Origin: Parvibaculum sp.
GTDB taxonomy: Bacteria; Pseudomonadota; Alphaproteobacteria; Parvibaculales; Parvibaculaceae
DNA length: 63,265 nucleotides
Direction of reading: 5' to 3'
Assembly (NCBI GenBank): GCA_019635965.1
Contig: JAHBYK010000007.1
Coordinates: 1 to 63,265, forward strand
In this document: positions 44,812 to 55,016 of the stretch, in pieces
Layout of the letters: the number at the start of each line of letters is the position of its first letter
Position numbering within the stretch: position 1 is the stretch's first letter
Notes under the pieces: model-generated
What the model saw: the letters and a program-made list of their open reading frames with translations, nothing else
Database searches by the model: none
What the model was told of the DNA's origin: nothing
Program-made: the position numbers and the translations under genes

Positions 44812-45426
44812 ATGGTCTACAGAACCGAGCAGGAAAATTTCTGGTCCGGCGAATTCGGCAAGGCTTATATCGAACGCAATCAAGGCGAACGCCTTGTGGC
44901 GGCCAATACCGTCAAGTTCGGTCAGGTATTGCGTTCCGCACCGGGCATACGTTCTGCCGTCGAGCTTGGTTGCAATATCGGGCTCAATCTGCAGGCCCTG
45001 AAGCGGCTCAACAAGGATTTCGACCTTTGCGGCTACGAGATAAACGAAGTTGCCGTCGGCAAGGCGCGCGAGCTCGGCATCGCGGAGATCCATCAAGGCT
45101 CGATCATCGAGCCGCTCTCGCCCGGAAGGCAGTTCGATCTGGCCTTCACTTCGGGTGTTCTCATCCACATCAACCCGGATGAGCTTGGCAAGGTCTATGA
45201 CAATCTCAATTCGCTTTCGAGCCGCTACATTCTCGTTGTCGAGTATTACAACCCGACGCCGGTCACGGTGAACTATCGCGGACATGAGAACAGGTTGTTC
45301 AAGCGTGATTTCGCGGGCGAGCTGATCGACCGGTTTGGCCTGAAGCTGAGGGATTACGGCTTTCTCTATCACCGCGACAATTATTTCCCGCAGGATGACC
45401 TGACCTGGTTCCTGCTCGAGAAATAA
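44812..45426 (+). CDS. Pseudaminic-acid-locus-type methyltransferase
   Basis: The 204-residue protein opens with VYRTEQENFWSGEFGKAYIE, then SAVELGCNIGLNLQALKRLN (SAM site), GVLIHINPDELGKVYDNL and FKRDFAGELIDRFGLKLRDY. This combination is typical of the methylase found in pseudaminic acid loci. It is convergent with the GT2 gene at 45433 at six bases. The ATG follows AGGGGCAGGGTGG. It probably methylates the sugar made by the neighbouring operon, which is known for the family only by association. Confidence 0.85.
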   Translation: MVYRTEQENFWSGEFGKAYIERNQGERLVAANTVKFGQVLRSAPGIRSAVELGCNIGLNLQALKRLNKDFDLCGYEINEVAVGKARELGIAEIHQGSIIEPLSPGRQFDLAFTSGVLIHINPDELGKVYDNLNSLSSRYILVVEYYNPTPVTVNYRGHENRLFKRDFAGELIDRFGLKLRDYGFLYHRDNYFPQDDLTWFLLEK

Positions 45427-45432
45427 ACCGGA

Positions 45433-46125
45433 TCAGCGTTTCATCGCGCGGCGGTGTGCAAAGCCAAACAGGTGCTTTGCGTCGTCGCGGATGATATGCC
45501 CAAGGGCCGCGAATATTCTGAGATTGGCGCGTATCAGGCGGTCGAAGCGGGGGGCGTCCTGCCGCCTGGTACCGCTCACGGGCACCTGCCGCAATCCCGC
45601 GCCGCGCCGGAGTGAGTTGATCGCAAGCTCCGTGCCGATGGAATTCGTGTGGTCGAAGCCGTCATTCGCCACCGCGAGTTTCAGATCGTATCCCTTCATG
45701 CCGCAGAGAATATCGGCCACCCCGAAGCGGAGACGGACATATAGTCCCATCACGATCTCCGCGAAGCGCTGCTTGCGTGGCCGGACACCGAGAACGAGCG
45801 CCACGCCATCGCCCATCAGAAGCGTCTTGAATGTCCCGACGAGTGCCGGGTCGTGCTCGCCATCGGCATCCATGGTGACGGCGTGGGTATAGCCCCGCTT
45901 CACCGCTTCCTCGAAGGCGCGGTTCAGTGTGCCGTCATAGCCGCGGTTCCTTTCGTTGCGGACGACAATCGCCCCCGCGGCGGCAGCCTGTTCGGCGGTG
46001 GCGTCGGGCGAAGCATCGTCGACGACGATTACATCGCCATGTTCGCGGGCCGCTGCCACAACCTTGCCGATGGTCGCAGCCTCGCGGAAAGCCGGGATGA
46101 GAATTGCTAGGCGAGGTCGGTCCAA
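45433..46125 (-). CDS. GT2-family glycosyltransferase (2)
   Basis: The 230-residue enzyme shows LAILIPAFREAATIGKVVAA, VIVVDDASPDATAEQAAAAG, NRGYDGTLNRAFEEAVKRGY and TMDADGEHDPALV (DxD), like dolichyl-phosphate-mannose-synthase-type GT2. It has no membrane helix. It overlaps the neB/pseI-like gene by 19 bases and closes the five-gene operon. Its donor may be the nonulosonic acid of that operon, although such sugars normally use other GT families, so this is uncertain. Confidence 0.88.
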   Translation of the reverse strand: MDRPRLAILIPAFREAATIGKVVAAAREHGDVIVVDDASPDATAEQAAAAGAIVVRNERNRGYDGTLNRAFEEAVKRGYTHAVTMDADGEHDPALVGTFKTLLMGDGVALVLGVRPRKQRFAEIVMGLYVRLRFGVADILCGMKGYDLKLAVANDGFDHTNSIGTELAINSLRRGAGLRQVPVSGTRRQDAPRFDRLIRANLRIFAALGHIIRDDAKHLFGFAHRRAMKR

Positions 46126-47183
46126 AGCAGTTCCTTCCCTGCATCCTTCGAGACCGCGAGCTTCTTGCCGAGAACCCTTGCCAGTGCGTCCGGCGATACG
46201 GCGCCTGCCGGGCAGGGACGAAGCGCCTCGAGATCGTTTGCCGAAATCGTCGTGCCGGCGGCCAGATCCGATTTTACACGAAGCGCACGGCGCTGGATCA
46301 CCACCGTCTCGGTCTCATTCGCCTCGATCCGCTTCACGCCGTCGCCAAGCGCTGCTTCGAGCTCGCGCGTTGCATCGACCATGGCGCGCCATGTCACGGG
46401 ATTGAGCGCGAAGGAATGATCGGGGCCTTCGCGCGAATTGTCGTCCGTGAAATGCTTTTCTACGACTCTTGCGCCAAGCGCCACGGCACCGAGCACGGCG
46501 GAGTGTCCCGGTGTGTGATCGGAAAAGCCGAGCACCATGCCGGGCCAGCGCGCCGCGAAGGTCAGGAGCACGCGCAAGTTCACATATTTGAAGTTTTCGA
46601 GGCTGCCCGTGTAGTTCGTATTGCACTGCATGAGGCAGAGTTGCCGGTTGTGCCTGAGGATAAGGGCGGTGGCGTCTTCGACGTCCTTCATGTCGGCTGC
46701 GCCGGTAGCGAGAAGGACAGGCTTTCCCACCTTTGCGATATGCTCGACTTCCTCATGGAAGGTAATGTCGCCCGAGCCGATCTTGAAGGCAGGAACGAGA
46801 TCACGGAACATGTCCACCGCCTCGATGTCGTAAGGCGTCGTCATGAAATGGATGTCCGCCTTGCGGCAGGTCTCGATCAGTTCGTCCGTCCAGTCGCGCC
46901 GCGTATGGTACTGGTCGTAGACCTCCACCACTGATTTCTTCCATTTCGCCTGATGCGAGACCTGGCCCTTCTGTCCTTCGAAGCCCACCTTGCTCACGAT
47001 CTTCCCAGCCACGAAGTGCTGGAACTTGGCGCAATCCGCGCCAGCCTCCTTCGATTTCCAGATCAGGTCCTTCGCGCGCTCCAGATCGCCGTCATGATTG
47101 GCGGCGATGTCGGCGATGAAGTAGGTCGGCGCGTCGAGCGCGATTTCATGCGTGCCGATGCGCAGCGATGTGTCGTAGTTCAT
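46107..47183 (-). CDS. pseI: N-acetylneuraminate/pseudaminate synthase-family enzyme
   Basis: I use the ATG at 47183 (358 residues); a longer frame to 47528 runs through the neighbouring gene. The NeuB barrel has FIADIAANHDGDLERAKDLI, CAKFQHFVAGKIVSKVGF, FKIGSGDITFHEEVEH and LGFSDHTPGHSAVLGAV followed by VEKHFTDD. A C-terminal SAF domain (about 290-358) has VVIQRRALRVKSDLAAGTTI. It condenses phosphoenolpyruvate with an N-acetylated hexose. Which hexose depends on the unusual upstream enzymes, so the pseI label is provisional. Confidence 0.85.
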   Translation of the reverse strand: MNYDTSLRIGTHEIALDAPTYFIADIAANHDGDLERAKDLIWKSKEAGADCAKFQHFVAGKIVSKVGFEGQKGQVSHQAKWKKSVVEVYDQYHTRRDWTDELIETCRKADIHFMTTPYDIEAVDMFRDLVPAFKIGSGDITFHEEVEHIAKVGKPVLLATGAADMKDVEDATALILRHNRQLCLMQCNTNYTGSLENFKYVNLRVLLTFAARWPGMVLGFSDHTPGHSAVLGAVALGARVVEKHFTDDNSREGPDHSFALNPVTWRAMVDATRELEAALGDGVKRIEANETETVVIQRRALRVKSDLAAGTTISANDLEALRPCPAGAVSPDALARVLGKKLAVSKDAGKELLWTDLA

Positions 47184-48048
47184 GGTTCGTTGTCTCGTTG
47201 TACTGATGGAGAACGGAATCAACCACTTCGGAAAGTCGGGGCATTCTGCGGCCGAGCAGCCGCTCTGCGCTGCTGCTGTCGAGGCCAAGGCAATGGGCGC
47301 GCGCGGTTGAAAGTTCCCGTACGGACCCCGACGCCACCCTTGTGAGAGTGCAGCCAAGCTGCCGGGCAATCTCGCGCACGAATTCCTCTTTGGTGTAAAC
47401 TTCGCTTGCCGCGAGATTGTAGAGACCGCGCGCACCGGCATCCGCCAGATCGAGAGCGGCGGATGCAAAGCTTGCAACATCGACCGAAGACGACCAGGCA
47501 TCGGCGAAGAGCGTCGCCGGCCGGTCATTCAGCGCCATGTCGATCGCCCATTCCGCCAGTGTCGGCTTCTCCCAGCCGCGAATACCGACGATGCTCGTGC
47601 GCAGAACCAGGGCACCCGGATCCGTCAGGGCGAAGGCCTCGCCTGCATATTTGCTGCGCGCATATTCATTCACGAGCGAGACGGGTGTCTTCTCGTCATG
47701 TGCGGCGCTGCCCCCTTCCGTAAAATACTGGTCGGTAGAGACGTGAATGAGCCTGGCGCCGTTACGACGCGTCCACGCGGCAAGGAAGGCAAGCGGACGG
47801 GCGTTCGATTTCCATGCTGAAAGTGGATCGCGTTCGCAGAGATCGATGTCCGTGATGGCCGCGCAGTTGAAAACAACGTCCGGCCGTTCGGCATCCAGCG
47901 CCTCGCAGAGCGCTTTCTCGTCGGCGATGTCGAGCGCAATTTCCGCGTTCCGCCGGGCAGCCGCGCGCAGCACGAGGCCGCGCCGCCGCGCTTCCTTCGC
48001 GACCGCCTGGCCCAACATGCCTGTACTGCCCAACAGGAGCAATCTCAT
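47146..48048 (-). CDS. RmlD-like NAD(P)-dependent sugar reductase (SDR)
   Basis: The 300-residue protein has LLLGSTGMLGQAVAKEARRR, VVFNCAAITDIDLCE, LIHVSTDQYFT and YARSKYAGEAF (Tyr/Lys active site). This is the pattern of dTDP-4-dehydrorhamnose reductases and of SDRs acting on 4-keto sugars. Its end overlaps the start of the neuB-like gene by 38 bases, so the two are tightly linked. In this operon it sits where an aminotransferase (PseC) would be expected. Confidence 0.88.
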   Translation of the reverse strand: MRLLLLGSTGMLGQAVAKEARRRGLVLRAAARRNAEIALDIADEKALCEALDAERPDVVFNCAAITDIDLCERDPLSAWKSNARPLAFLAAWTRRNGARLIHVSTDQYFTEGGSAAHDEKTPVSLVNEYARSKYAGEAFALTDPGALVLRTSIVGIRGWEKPTLAEWAIDMALNDRPATLFADAWSSSVDVASFASAALDLADAGARGLYNLAASEVYTKEEFVREIARQLGCTLTRVASGSVRELSTARAHCLGLDSSSAERLLGRRMPRLSEVVDSVLHQYNETTNHELRHIAAHRHA

Positions 48049-48093
48049 TGTCTTTCCGTTCCTGCCCGTCGTCTTGCTTCTGCCTCCGGCCCG

Positions 48094-48810
48094 TCAGCGC
48101 TGGCGTCTTTCCGCATTCAGTTCCTGCAGGGCGGGGTTCTCCCGGCAAATCCGCAGCGTTTCCGTCCAAGGCGGAATGCCGGCGCCAAGCAGGGGAAAAA
48201 GCGCGCGGCAGAATTCAAGATCTTCGGGGTAGTCGAGTGTCCAGCGCAGCTTGCCGAGTTCCTCGTCCGGGCCCTCGAGCGAAATGCGCTTTACCCCGTC
48301 CACGCGGCGCAGCCAGGGCGTCACATGTTCGCGGTCGTAAGGCTCGCTCGCTTCCTTCCAGTCGCGTTCCAGTGCTTCCCATGTGAAGGCTTCGCAATCG
48401 AGGCCGTGTGGATAGCGGTGAACGAAATTATTGGCGGCATAGTCGGCAGACGGATCGGCGAGCAATGCGGCAAGAACCTCGCCGCAAAGGCCTGGATCGA
48501 TCAGGGGACAGTCGCTTGTCACGCGCATGATGTTGCGCGCGCCAAGGCTGCGGGCAGCAGTGTAGTACCGGTCGAGGACATCATACTCCGAACCGCGCGC
48601 GACCTTCGCTCCCGCGGCTTCGGCCTCGGCCGCAACGGCATCCTGTGCCGGTCCCTCCGGCACGGCGCAGCAGACGATATCGATACCGGGAATGGCGGCG
48701 CAGCGCGTCAGAACATGCCAGAGCACGGACTTCCCGCCGACCTCCTCGAGAACCTTGCCGGGCAGGCGCGTCGACGTCATGCGCGCCTGAACGATCACGA
48801 CGTTAGGCAT
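48094..48810 (-). CDS. SpsF/PseF-type cytidylyltransferase-like protein
   Basis: The 238-residue enzyme opens with VVIVQARMTSTRLPGKVLEE, then CCAVPEGPAQDAVAAEAEA, GSEYDVLDRYYTAARSLGA and RVTSDCPLIDPGLC. This is the CTP-transferase-3 family, which includes PseF and Bacillus SpsF. It should activate a sugar acid with CMP. It lies 32 bases after the PseB gene and 45 before the RmlD-like gene. Confidence 0.87.
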   Translation of the reverse strand: MPNVVIVQARMTSTRLPGKVLEEVGGKSVLWHVLTRCAAIPGIDIVCCAVPEGPAQDAVAAEAEAAGAKVARGSEYDVLDRYYTAARSLGARNIMRVTSDCPLIDPGLCGEVLAALLADPSADYAANNFVHRYPHGLDCEAFTWEALERDWKEASEPYDREHVTPWLRRVDGVKRISLEGPDEELGKLRWTLDYPEDLEFCRALFPLLGAGIPPWTETLRICRENPALQELNAERRQR

Positions 48811-48842
48811 GGTTCGGCCTCGTCATTGTGCTGCGGGGCGGC

Positions 48843-49874
<1,032 letters not shown>

Positions 49875-49962
49875 TCATGCCACGGCAATCCTAACGCCGC
49901 GTTAACCATGATGGCGAGAGGGCCCCGTTTTTGGGGAAAATCGGCGGAAAAAGGGGAAATTC

Positions 49963-51534
49963 TCAGGAAAAGGCCCGGGCGGCGCGGTCCGCCCGGGGAA
50001 TGACCCTTTCGGCCGGGAATTTCACGCTCACCCGTGTGCCGCGGCCCGGTTCGCTCTCGATCTCGAGCGTCCCGCCATGATGCTCCATGAGGCATTTGGA
50101 GAGCGGCAGGCCAAGACCTGTCCCCTCATATTTCCGGGCGAGGTCGGAGTCGATCTGGCCGAAGCGCTCCAGCGCCACCGGAATGTCCTCGGGTGCTATC
50201 CCGATGCCGGTATCGGTCACGCGGATTGTAAGGCCGGCGGGCCCGCCAAATGCCTCCACTGTCACGGAGCCGCCATCCGGTGTGAACTTCACGGCATTGG
50301 AAAGCAGGTTCAGAAGCACCTGCCGCAGCCTTCTGTGATCGGCGAGGAGACGGGGCAGGGTGCGGTCGAAATTCGTGGAAAGCGAAATTCGCTGGGCGGC
50401 TGCCTGCGCCTCGATCATACGCAGCGTGTCGGTAATGGCATCGGCCACATCGACTTCCTCCTCGCTCAGCTGCAGCTCGCCGGCGTCGGCGCGGGTGAAA
50501 TCCAGAATGTCGTTGATGAGCGAGAGCAGATGCATGCCGCTGCGGAATATGTCGCCGGCATATTCCTTGTAGTGGCTGTTGCCGAGCGGTCCGAAAGTTT
50601 CCGCCTTCATGATTTCCGAGAAGCCAAGAATGGCGTTGAGCGGCGTGCGCAGCTCATGGCTCATGGTAGCAAGGAACTGCGACTTCGCCTGGTCGGCGGC
50701 CGATGCGGTTTTCAGCGCGACGAGAAGCTCCGATGAAGTCGTTTCGAGCCGCTGCTTGGTCGCCTCAAGTTCCGTCACATAGGCGCGCAGGCGCTTGGCC
50801 TCCTGCACCGCGCGTTGCGAGAGGTGGCGGTCCATGGCAATGCCCGCATAGGCGAGGATCACGATGAGAAGCGAAACGGCGGCGACGGCGATGGCGAGAA
50901 TGAAACTGTCAAAGGCGCCGGCGGAGGTCTTGATGGTAGGATCGCCGGCGATATTCAGCGCCGCCATGCCGGTAAAATGAAGGCTGCAAATGCCGAGCGT
51001 CAGCAGGATCCATGCGGCGTGAACGCGCCAGACCCCTTTGAGCGAGAAGGCGGCCTGCGTCGCGGCCGCGGCGAAAATCGTGCCGAGTATGATCGAGGCG
51101 GCGACAAAGCTGCGGTCCCAGATGATATAGCCTTGGGCGTTCACCGCGGACATGCCGATATAGTGCATGGCGCCGATGGCGAGCCCCACCACCGCGCCGC
51201 CTATCCCGGCAGGCTTCAAGCGCGCAGCAAGCGCAAAGCCGATGGTCGAGAAGACGATGGCGACGAAGAACGAAAGAACGGTTGTGCCCGGGTCATAGCT
51301 CAGCTGCATGCCGGGGCGGAAGGCAAGCATGGCGATGAAATGCGTTGCCCAGATGCCGCAACCGGCAACCGTGCCCGCGCCGAGCACCCAGAGTGTCCGG
51401 CGCCACGCGGTGTCCTGGCCCGCATGGATCAGCAGGTTGAGTGCCGAGAAGCTCGCAAACATGCAAATGAAGGCCGCGAGCGCTACGAGCCTCAGGTCAT
51501 GTTCGACGATGATGCAAGTATATACCGTCAACAT
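49963..51534 (-). CDS. MHYT-domain sensor histidine kinase
   Basis: The 523-residue protein has seven membrane helices with three MHYT-like repeats: ATHFIAMLAF, GAMHYIGMSAV and LHFTGMAAL. These motifs are thought to bind copper and to sense CO, NO or O2. A coiled-coil linker leads to HisKA (LATMSHELRTPLNAILGFSE, about residue 292) and an ATPase domain with NLLSNAVKFTPDGG, DTGIGI and GTGLGLPLSKC. No receiver is fused and no response regulator is adjacent, so it is an orphan. Confidence 0.92.
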   Translation of the reverse strand: MLTVYTCIIVEHDLRLVALAAFICMFASFSALNLLIHAGQDTAWRRTLWVLGAGTVAGCGIWATHFIAMLAFRPGMQLSYDPGTTVLSFFVAIVFSTIGFALAARLKPAGIGGAVVGLAIGAMHYIGMSAVNAQGYIIWDRSFVAASIILGTIFAAAATQAAFSLKGVWRVHAAWILLTLGICSLHFTGMAALNIAGDPTIKTSAGAFDSFILAIAVAAVSLLIVILAYAGIAMDRHLSQRAVQEAKRLRAYVTELEATKQRLETTSSELLVALKTASAADQAKSQFLATMSHELRTPLNAILGFSEIMKAETFGPLGNSHYKEYAGDIFRSGMHLLSLINDILDFTRADAGELQLSEEEVDVADAITDTLRMIEAQAAAQRISLSTNFDRTLPRLLADHRRLRQVLLNLLSNAVKFTPDGGSVTVEAFGGPAGLTIRVTDTGIGIAPEDIPVALERFGQIDSDLARKYEGTGLGLPLSKCLMEHHGGTLEIESEPGRGTRVSVKFPAERVIPRADRAARAFS

Positions 51535-51623
51535 CGGCGCACTGAACCACGGCTTCGATTAATCATTGATTAAACGAAGTTAAAACCGTGCTTTCAGTCG
51601 CCGGCTCTTGCGGTTACCTGAAG

Positions 51624-53306
51624 TTAACCGTCCGAATGTTGCGCCAGCCGGTCGAGCAGACGATAGAGCAGGATGCCGGCAATCATGGCTGCGACACCGC
51701 CCGCGACCGTCAGGTCGAAAGACAGCGGCAGGTACGGGTCGGCAGAGACCATGCGTGCCTTGCCTGCGATCATTTCAAACTGCCTGTCCTTGAAGGGCCA
51801 CACGGCAAGTAGCGAGCCGGCAAGGATGCCGATCACGGTAAGCATGGTTGACCGGTAGAAGCGGTTGAGCAGCCAGGAAATCGCGCGGGAAAAAACCAGC
51901 GCCCCGGTCACGACGCCACCGATCAGGGGCAGCAGGAACGAAAAGTCGAGCCGCCCCAGCGCGTCGATTGCGTCCGTGTATTTGCCGAGGATCAGAAGCA
52001 CGAAGGAACCGGAAATGCCCGGCACCAGCATGGCGGCGATGGCGGCCATACCGGCGAGGAAGATGAACCATCCTGCGTCCGGCGTCTGCACGGGAACGAG
52101 CGTTGCGGCGGCGAGCCCGAATGCGGCTCCGAGCGCAAGCCAGATCAATCCCGGTGCGCCGCCGACTTCGACATGAGAGAGAAGGCCGACGATCGAAGCG
52201 GCGATCAGCCCGAAGAAAAAACCGAACATCACTTCGGGGAATTCCGTCACCAGATGAGAGAGTGGAATCACGCGGCTGAAGATGACGAGCGCCAGCAAGA
52301 CGCCGATGCCGACCGGCACGAGAAAGAGAATATCGATGCGCCGGAGCGCGGCCACGATCTCCAGCCGCCGCAGATGGCCAAGCAGCGCCGCATCGAAATG
52401 GGCGATGGCGCCGATCAGGCGTTTGTAGATGCCGAGGATGAGGGCCATGGTGCCGCCGCTGACACCCGGCACGAGATCGGCCGCACCGATGCACATGCCG
52501 CGCAGCACCTGCTTGGCAGGGTGGAAATTTTCCCGGCCTTCGGTGCTCAGCGCGGCAACCATGCGCTCGAAGATCGCCACGAGCGCCCGCGCGGGAATGT
52601 GGACGAGCTTGTAGAGCGCATGGGCGATTGGCGTACCCGTGACGATGGCAAGCGAGAGGAAAGCGCCACCCAATCCGCCGGTGATGCTGCCGCTCGCCCA
52701 TTCGGCGCCCGCTGCGATGCGTGGCGCGGCTATCAGTAGCAGGATTCCAAGTGCCAGCAGGCCGAAGCGGCGGCCGAAGCCGCGCCAGAGCATCGCCGTG
52801 AGCGCCCCGGTGAATACGGCATAACCGGCGGGGAAGGCGGCCGTCGCCCCCGCGCCTGATTCCGGCGATGGCATGATCGGGCCGATGGCGATGTGGTTCG
52901 GGAGTGCTATGGCGGGTGCGGGCTGCTCGCTTGCCAGCAGCATGTTCAGGGCGAGCAGGACGAGTGGCAGAAGCCCCGCCACGATCCCGAGTGCAAGGTC
53001 ATGGGCGAAGCCCGGCCCCCGTTCGCGGCCGAGATGGACAAGCCATGCCGCAAGGACCGTCAGTATCATGAATGCTGCGAAGCGCGGATCGCACCCGGTC
53101 TCCCACACCTTTGCCATGAAGGCATTTCCGGCGGTGTCGTTCAGCGCAGCATAAAGCCTCGTGTCGAGGCCCGCCCAGAGGGCCGCCGTTGCCGGAAGGC
53201 GCCAGGAGATGGCGAGCAGCAGCGTGGCGGAGGCCCAGCCAAGCAGCGGGTACGGGCGCCAGCCTGTCGCCATCGGGAAGTCCGTTCCCTTGTGCCGTGC
53301 TTCCAT
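51624..53306 (-). CDS. Fusion of a degenerate LpxT/PAP2-like domain with DUF368 (PopT-type undecaprenyl phosphate translocase)
   Basis: The ATG at 53306 follows AGGGGAA at a good distance; a longer frame to 53429 lacks a signal. The 560-residue protein has two halves. Residues about 20-230 have five or six hydrophobic segments with the layout of LpxT/PAP2 lipid phosphatases, but the motifs have changed: the FPxxHG-like site reads FPAGYAVF (158-165) and the GAHW-like site reads GAEWASGS (200-207), so both catalytic His are gone. Residues about 245-555 are DUF368, with its two signatures PGVSGGTMALILG (280) and PGISGSFVLLILG (429). DUF368 proteins recycle undecaprenyl phosphate across the inner membrane. 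The fusion suggests a linked control of C55-P recycling. Confidence 0.8.
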   Translation of the reverse strand: MEARHKGTDFPMATGWRPYPLLGWASATLLLAISWRLPATAALWAGLDTRLYAALNDTAGNAFMAKVWETGCDPRFAAFMILTVLAAWLVHLGRERGPGFAHDLALGIVAGLLPLVLLALNMLLASEQPAPAIALPNHIAIGPIMPSPESGAGATAAFPAGYAVFTGALTAMLWRGFGRRFGLLALGILLLIAAPRIAAGAEWASGSITGGLGGAFLSLAIVTGTPIAHALYKLVHIPARALVAIFERMVAALSTEGRENFHPAKQVLRGMCIGAADLVPGVSGGTMALILGIYKRLIGAIAHFDAALLGHLRRLEIVAALRRIDILFLVPVGIGVLLALVIFSRVIPLSHLVTEFPEVMFGFFFGLIAASIVGLLSHVEVGGAPGLIWLALGAAFGLAAATLVPVQTPDAGWFIFLAGMAAIAAMLVPGISGSFVLLILGKYTDAIDALGRLDFSFLLPLIGGVVTGALVFSRAISWLLNRFYRSTMLTVIGILAGSLLAVWPFKDRQFEMIAGKARMVSADPYLPLSFDLTVAGGVAAMIAGILLYRLLDRLAQHSDG

Positions 53307-53555
53307 GCCTTGAATTTCCCCTGCCGCCGGTCCATCGAGAATCGTGGGCAAGAGTCTAGGGTGAGGTATCCCCCATCGCACCTGAAAACTACGATGTGCC
53401 GGACGGTACCCGCCGACATCTCGCCGCATTTGAAGGCTAGGAACAGGCCAAGCCGGCTGCGGTTAACCGAGACTGGAAATCGGGCTCATGCCATCTGCGA
53501 AAATCGCCGCCGTCGTGCTAGCGTCGCGGCCATGATCTACCCCGGAGAGTTCGAG

Positions 53556-54836
53556 ATGTATCCCTCCCGTTTGCCTCGCCTCTTGTCCGCGCGGCTGCCG
53601 CTTCTTCCCCTGTTTGCACTTGCGGCGCTCGCGCTCACGGGCTGCGCGGCCGATGCTGCGCCGGGCGCAAGGCTGCCGCTTGCGCCGCCACACAGTTCTG
53701 CCGATGACCCGGCATTCGCCGACTGGCTCACCGCCTTTCGTGACGACGCACTGAAGGCGGGCATTTCAGGCTCGACCTTCGATCGCTCCATGCGCGGTTT
53801 GCGTCCCGATGATGAGGTGATCGCCGCCAATGAGAGCCAGCCGGAGTTTACCCGCCCGGTGTGGGAATATCTCGAAGGCGCGCTCTCCGATACGCGCGTC
53901 GCACGCGGCAAGGCGCTCCTCGCCGAGAACGATGCGCTGCTCGGCCGCATCGAACAGCGGTATGGCGTCAATCGTCATGTGCTGGTGGCGATCTGGGGGC
54001 TCGAATCGAATTTCGGTTCCTTCCAGGGCACGAAGAGCGTGATCCGGTCGCTTGCGACGCTCGGCTACAAGGGGCGGCGCATGGATTATGGGCGGACCCA
54101 GTTGATCGCCGCGCTGCAGATCATCCAGAACGGCGACATCACGCCCGACCGCATGACAGGGTCATGGGCCGGTGCCATGGGACAGACCCAGTTCATCCCG
54201 ACGACCTATAATTCTCATGCCGTCGATTTCGACGGCAATGGCAAGCGCGACATATGGAACTCGCATGCGGATGCGCTCGCCTCCGCCGCGCATTACCTCT
54301 CTCAGTCCGGGTGGAAGACAGGCGGCAGCTGGGGCTATGAGGTCAGGCTGCCGCAGGGCTTCGATTTTGCAACTGCCGACATGTCCGTCTCGCGCACGGT
54401 TGGCGAATGGGCGGAAGCAGGCGTCGCCCGAATCGACGGACGGCCCTTCCCGGGCGGCGAGGCCGGCGAGAAGGCGTCGATCTTCCTGCCCGCCGGCCAT
54501 CGGGGCCCTGCCTTTATCGTGCTCAACAATTTCCGCACGGTGCTCGCCTATAATGCGTCGACCTCCTATTCGCTTGCCGTTCACCTCCTTGCCGACAGGT
54601 TCCGGGACCGCGGGCAGATCGTGGCAGGCTGGCCCCGCGACGAGCGGCCGCTCGGGCGGCAGGAGCGCCATGACCTGCAGCAGCTGCTCTCCGACCGCGG
54701 CTATGACACCGGCGGCGTGGACGGCGTGATCGGTTTCAACACGCGCAAGGCGATCCGCGAATATCAGCAGAGCATCGGTCTGCCGCCGGACGGCTATCCG
54801 ACGCTGGAGCTGCTTGCGCGGCTGCGGCGCGGCTGA
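53556..54836 (+). CDS. MltB-family lytic transglycosylase lipoprotein with peptidoglycan-binding domain
   Basis: The ATG at 53556 has GGAGAG just upstream; an ATG at 53532 is also in frame. The 426-residue protein has a lipobox (LTGC, Cys30) and an SLT_2 domain with the catalytic Glu in VAIWGLESNFGSFQG, MDYGRTQLIAALQII, SWAGAMGQTQFIPTTY and NSHADALASAAHYL. A C-terminal PG_binding_1 domain follows (GVDGVIGFNTRKAIREYQQS). It cleaves peptidoglycan glycan strands at the outer membrane. It is divergent from the PopT-like fusion gene, placing two cell-wall genes side by side. Confidence 0.93.
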   Translation: MYPSRLPRLLSARLPLLPLFALAALALTGCAADAAPGARLPLAPPHSSADDPAFADWLTAFRDDALKAGISGSTFDRSMRGLRPDDEVIAANESQPEFTRPVWEYLEGALSDTRVARGKALLAENDALLGRIEQRYGVNRHVLVAIWGLESNFGSFQGTKSVIRSLATLGYKGRRMDYGRTQLIAALQIIQNGDITPDRMTGSWAGAMGQTQFIPTTYNSHAVDFDGNGKRDIWNSHADALASAAHYLSQSGWKTGGSWGYEVRLPQGFDFATADMSVSRTVGEWAEAGVARIDGRPFPGGEAGEKASIFLPAGHRGPAFIVLNNFRTVLAYNASTSYSLAVHLLADRFRDRGQIVAGWPRDERPLGRQERHDLQQLLSDRGYDTGGVDGVIGFNTRKAIREYQQSIGLPPDGYPTLELLARLRRG

Positions 54837-55016
54837 CGATCTGCCGCTTTTTGCGGCGATCTGCGTGTCCGAAGGTCAAATTGCAATCACCTTTGCGGTG
54901 AAAATCCGGGCAAATGCCGCAAATCGGCCCCTCGCGGCATGGCATCGCTTTTGCTCACGCTTTAGGCTTGAGGCGTGACAGACGCTAAACCGGATACCGC
55001 AGAGGCAGGAGTTTCG

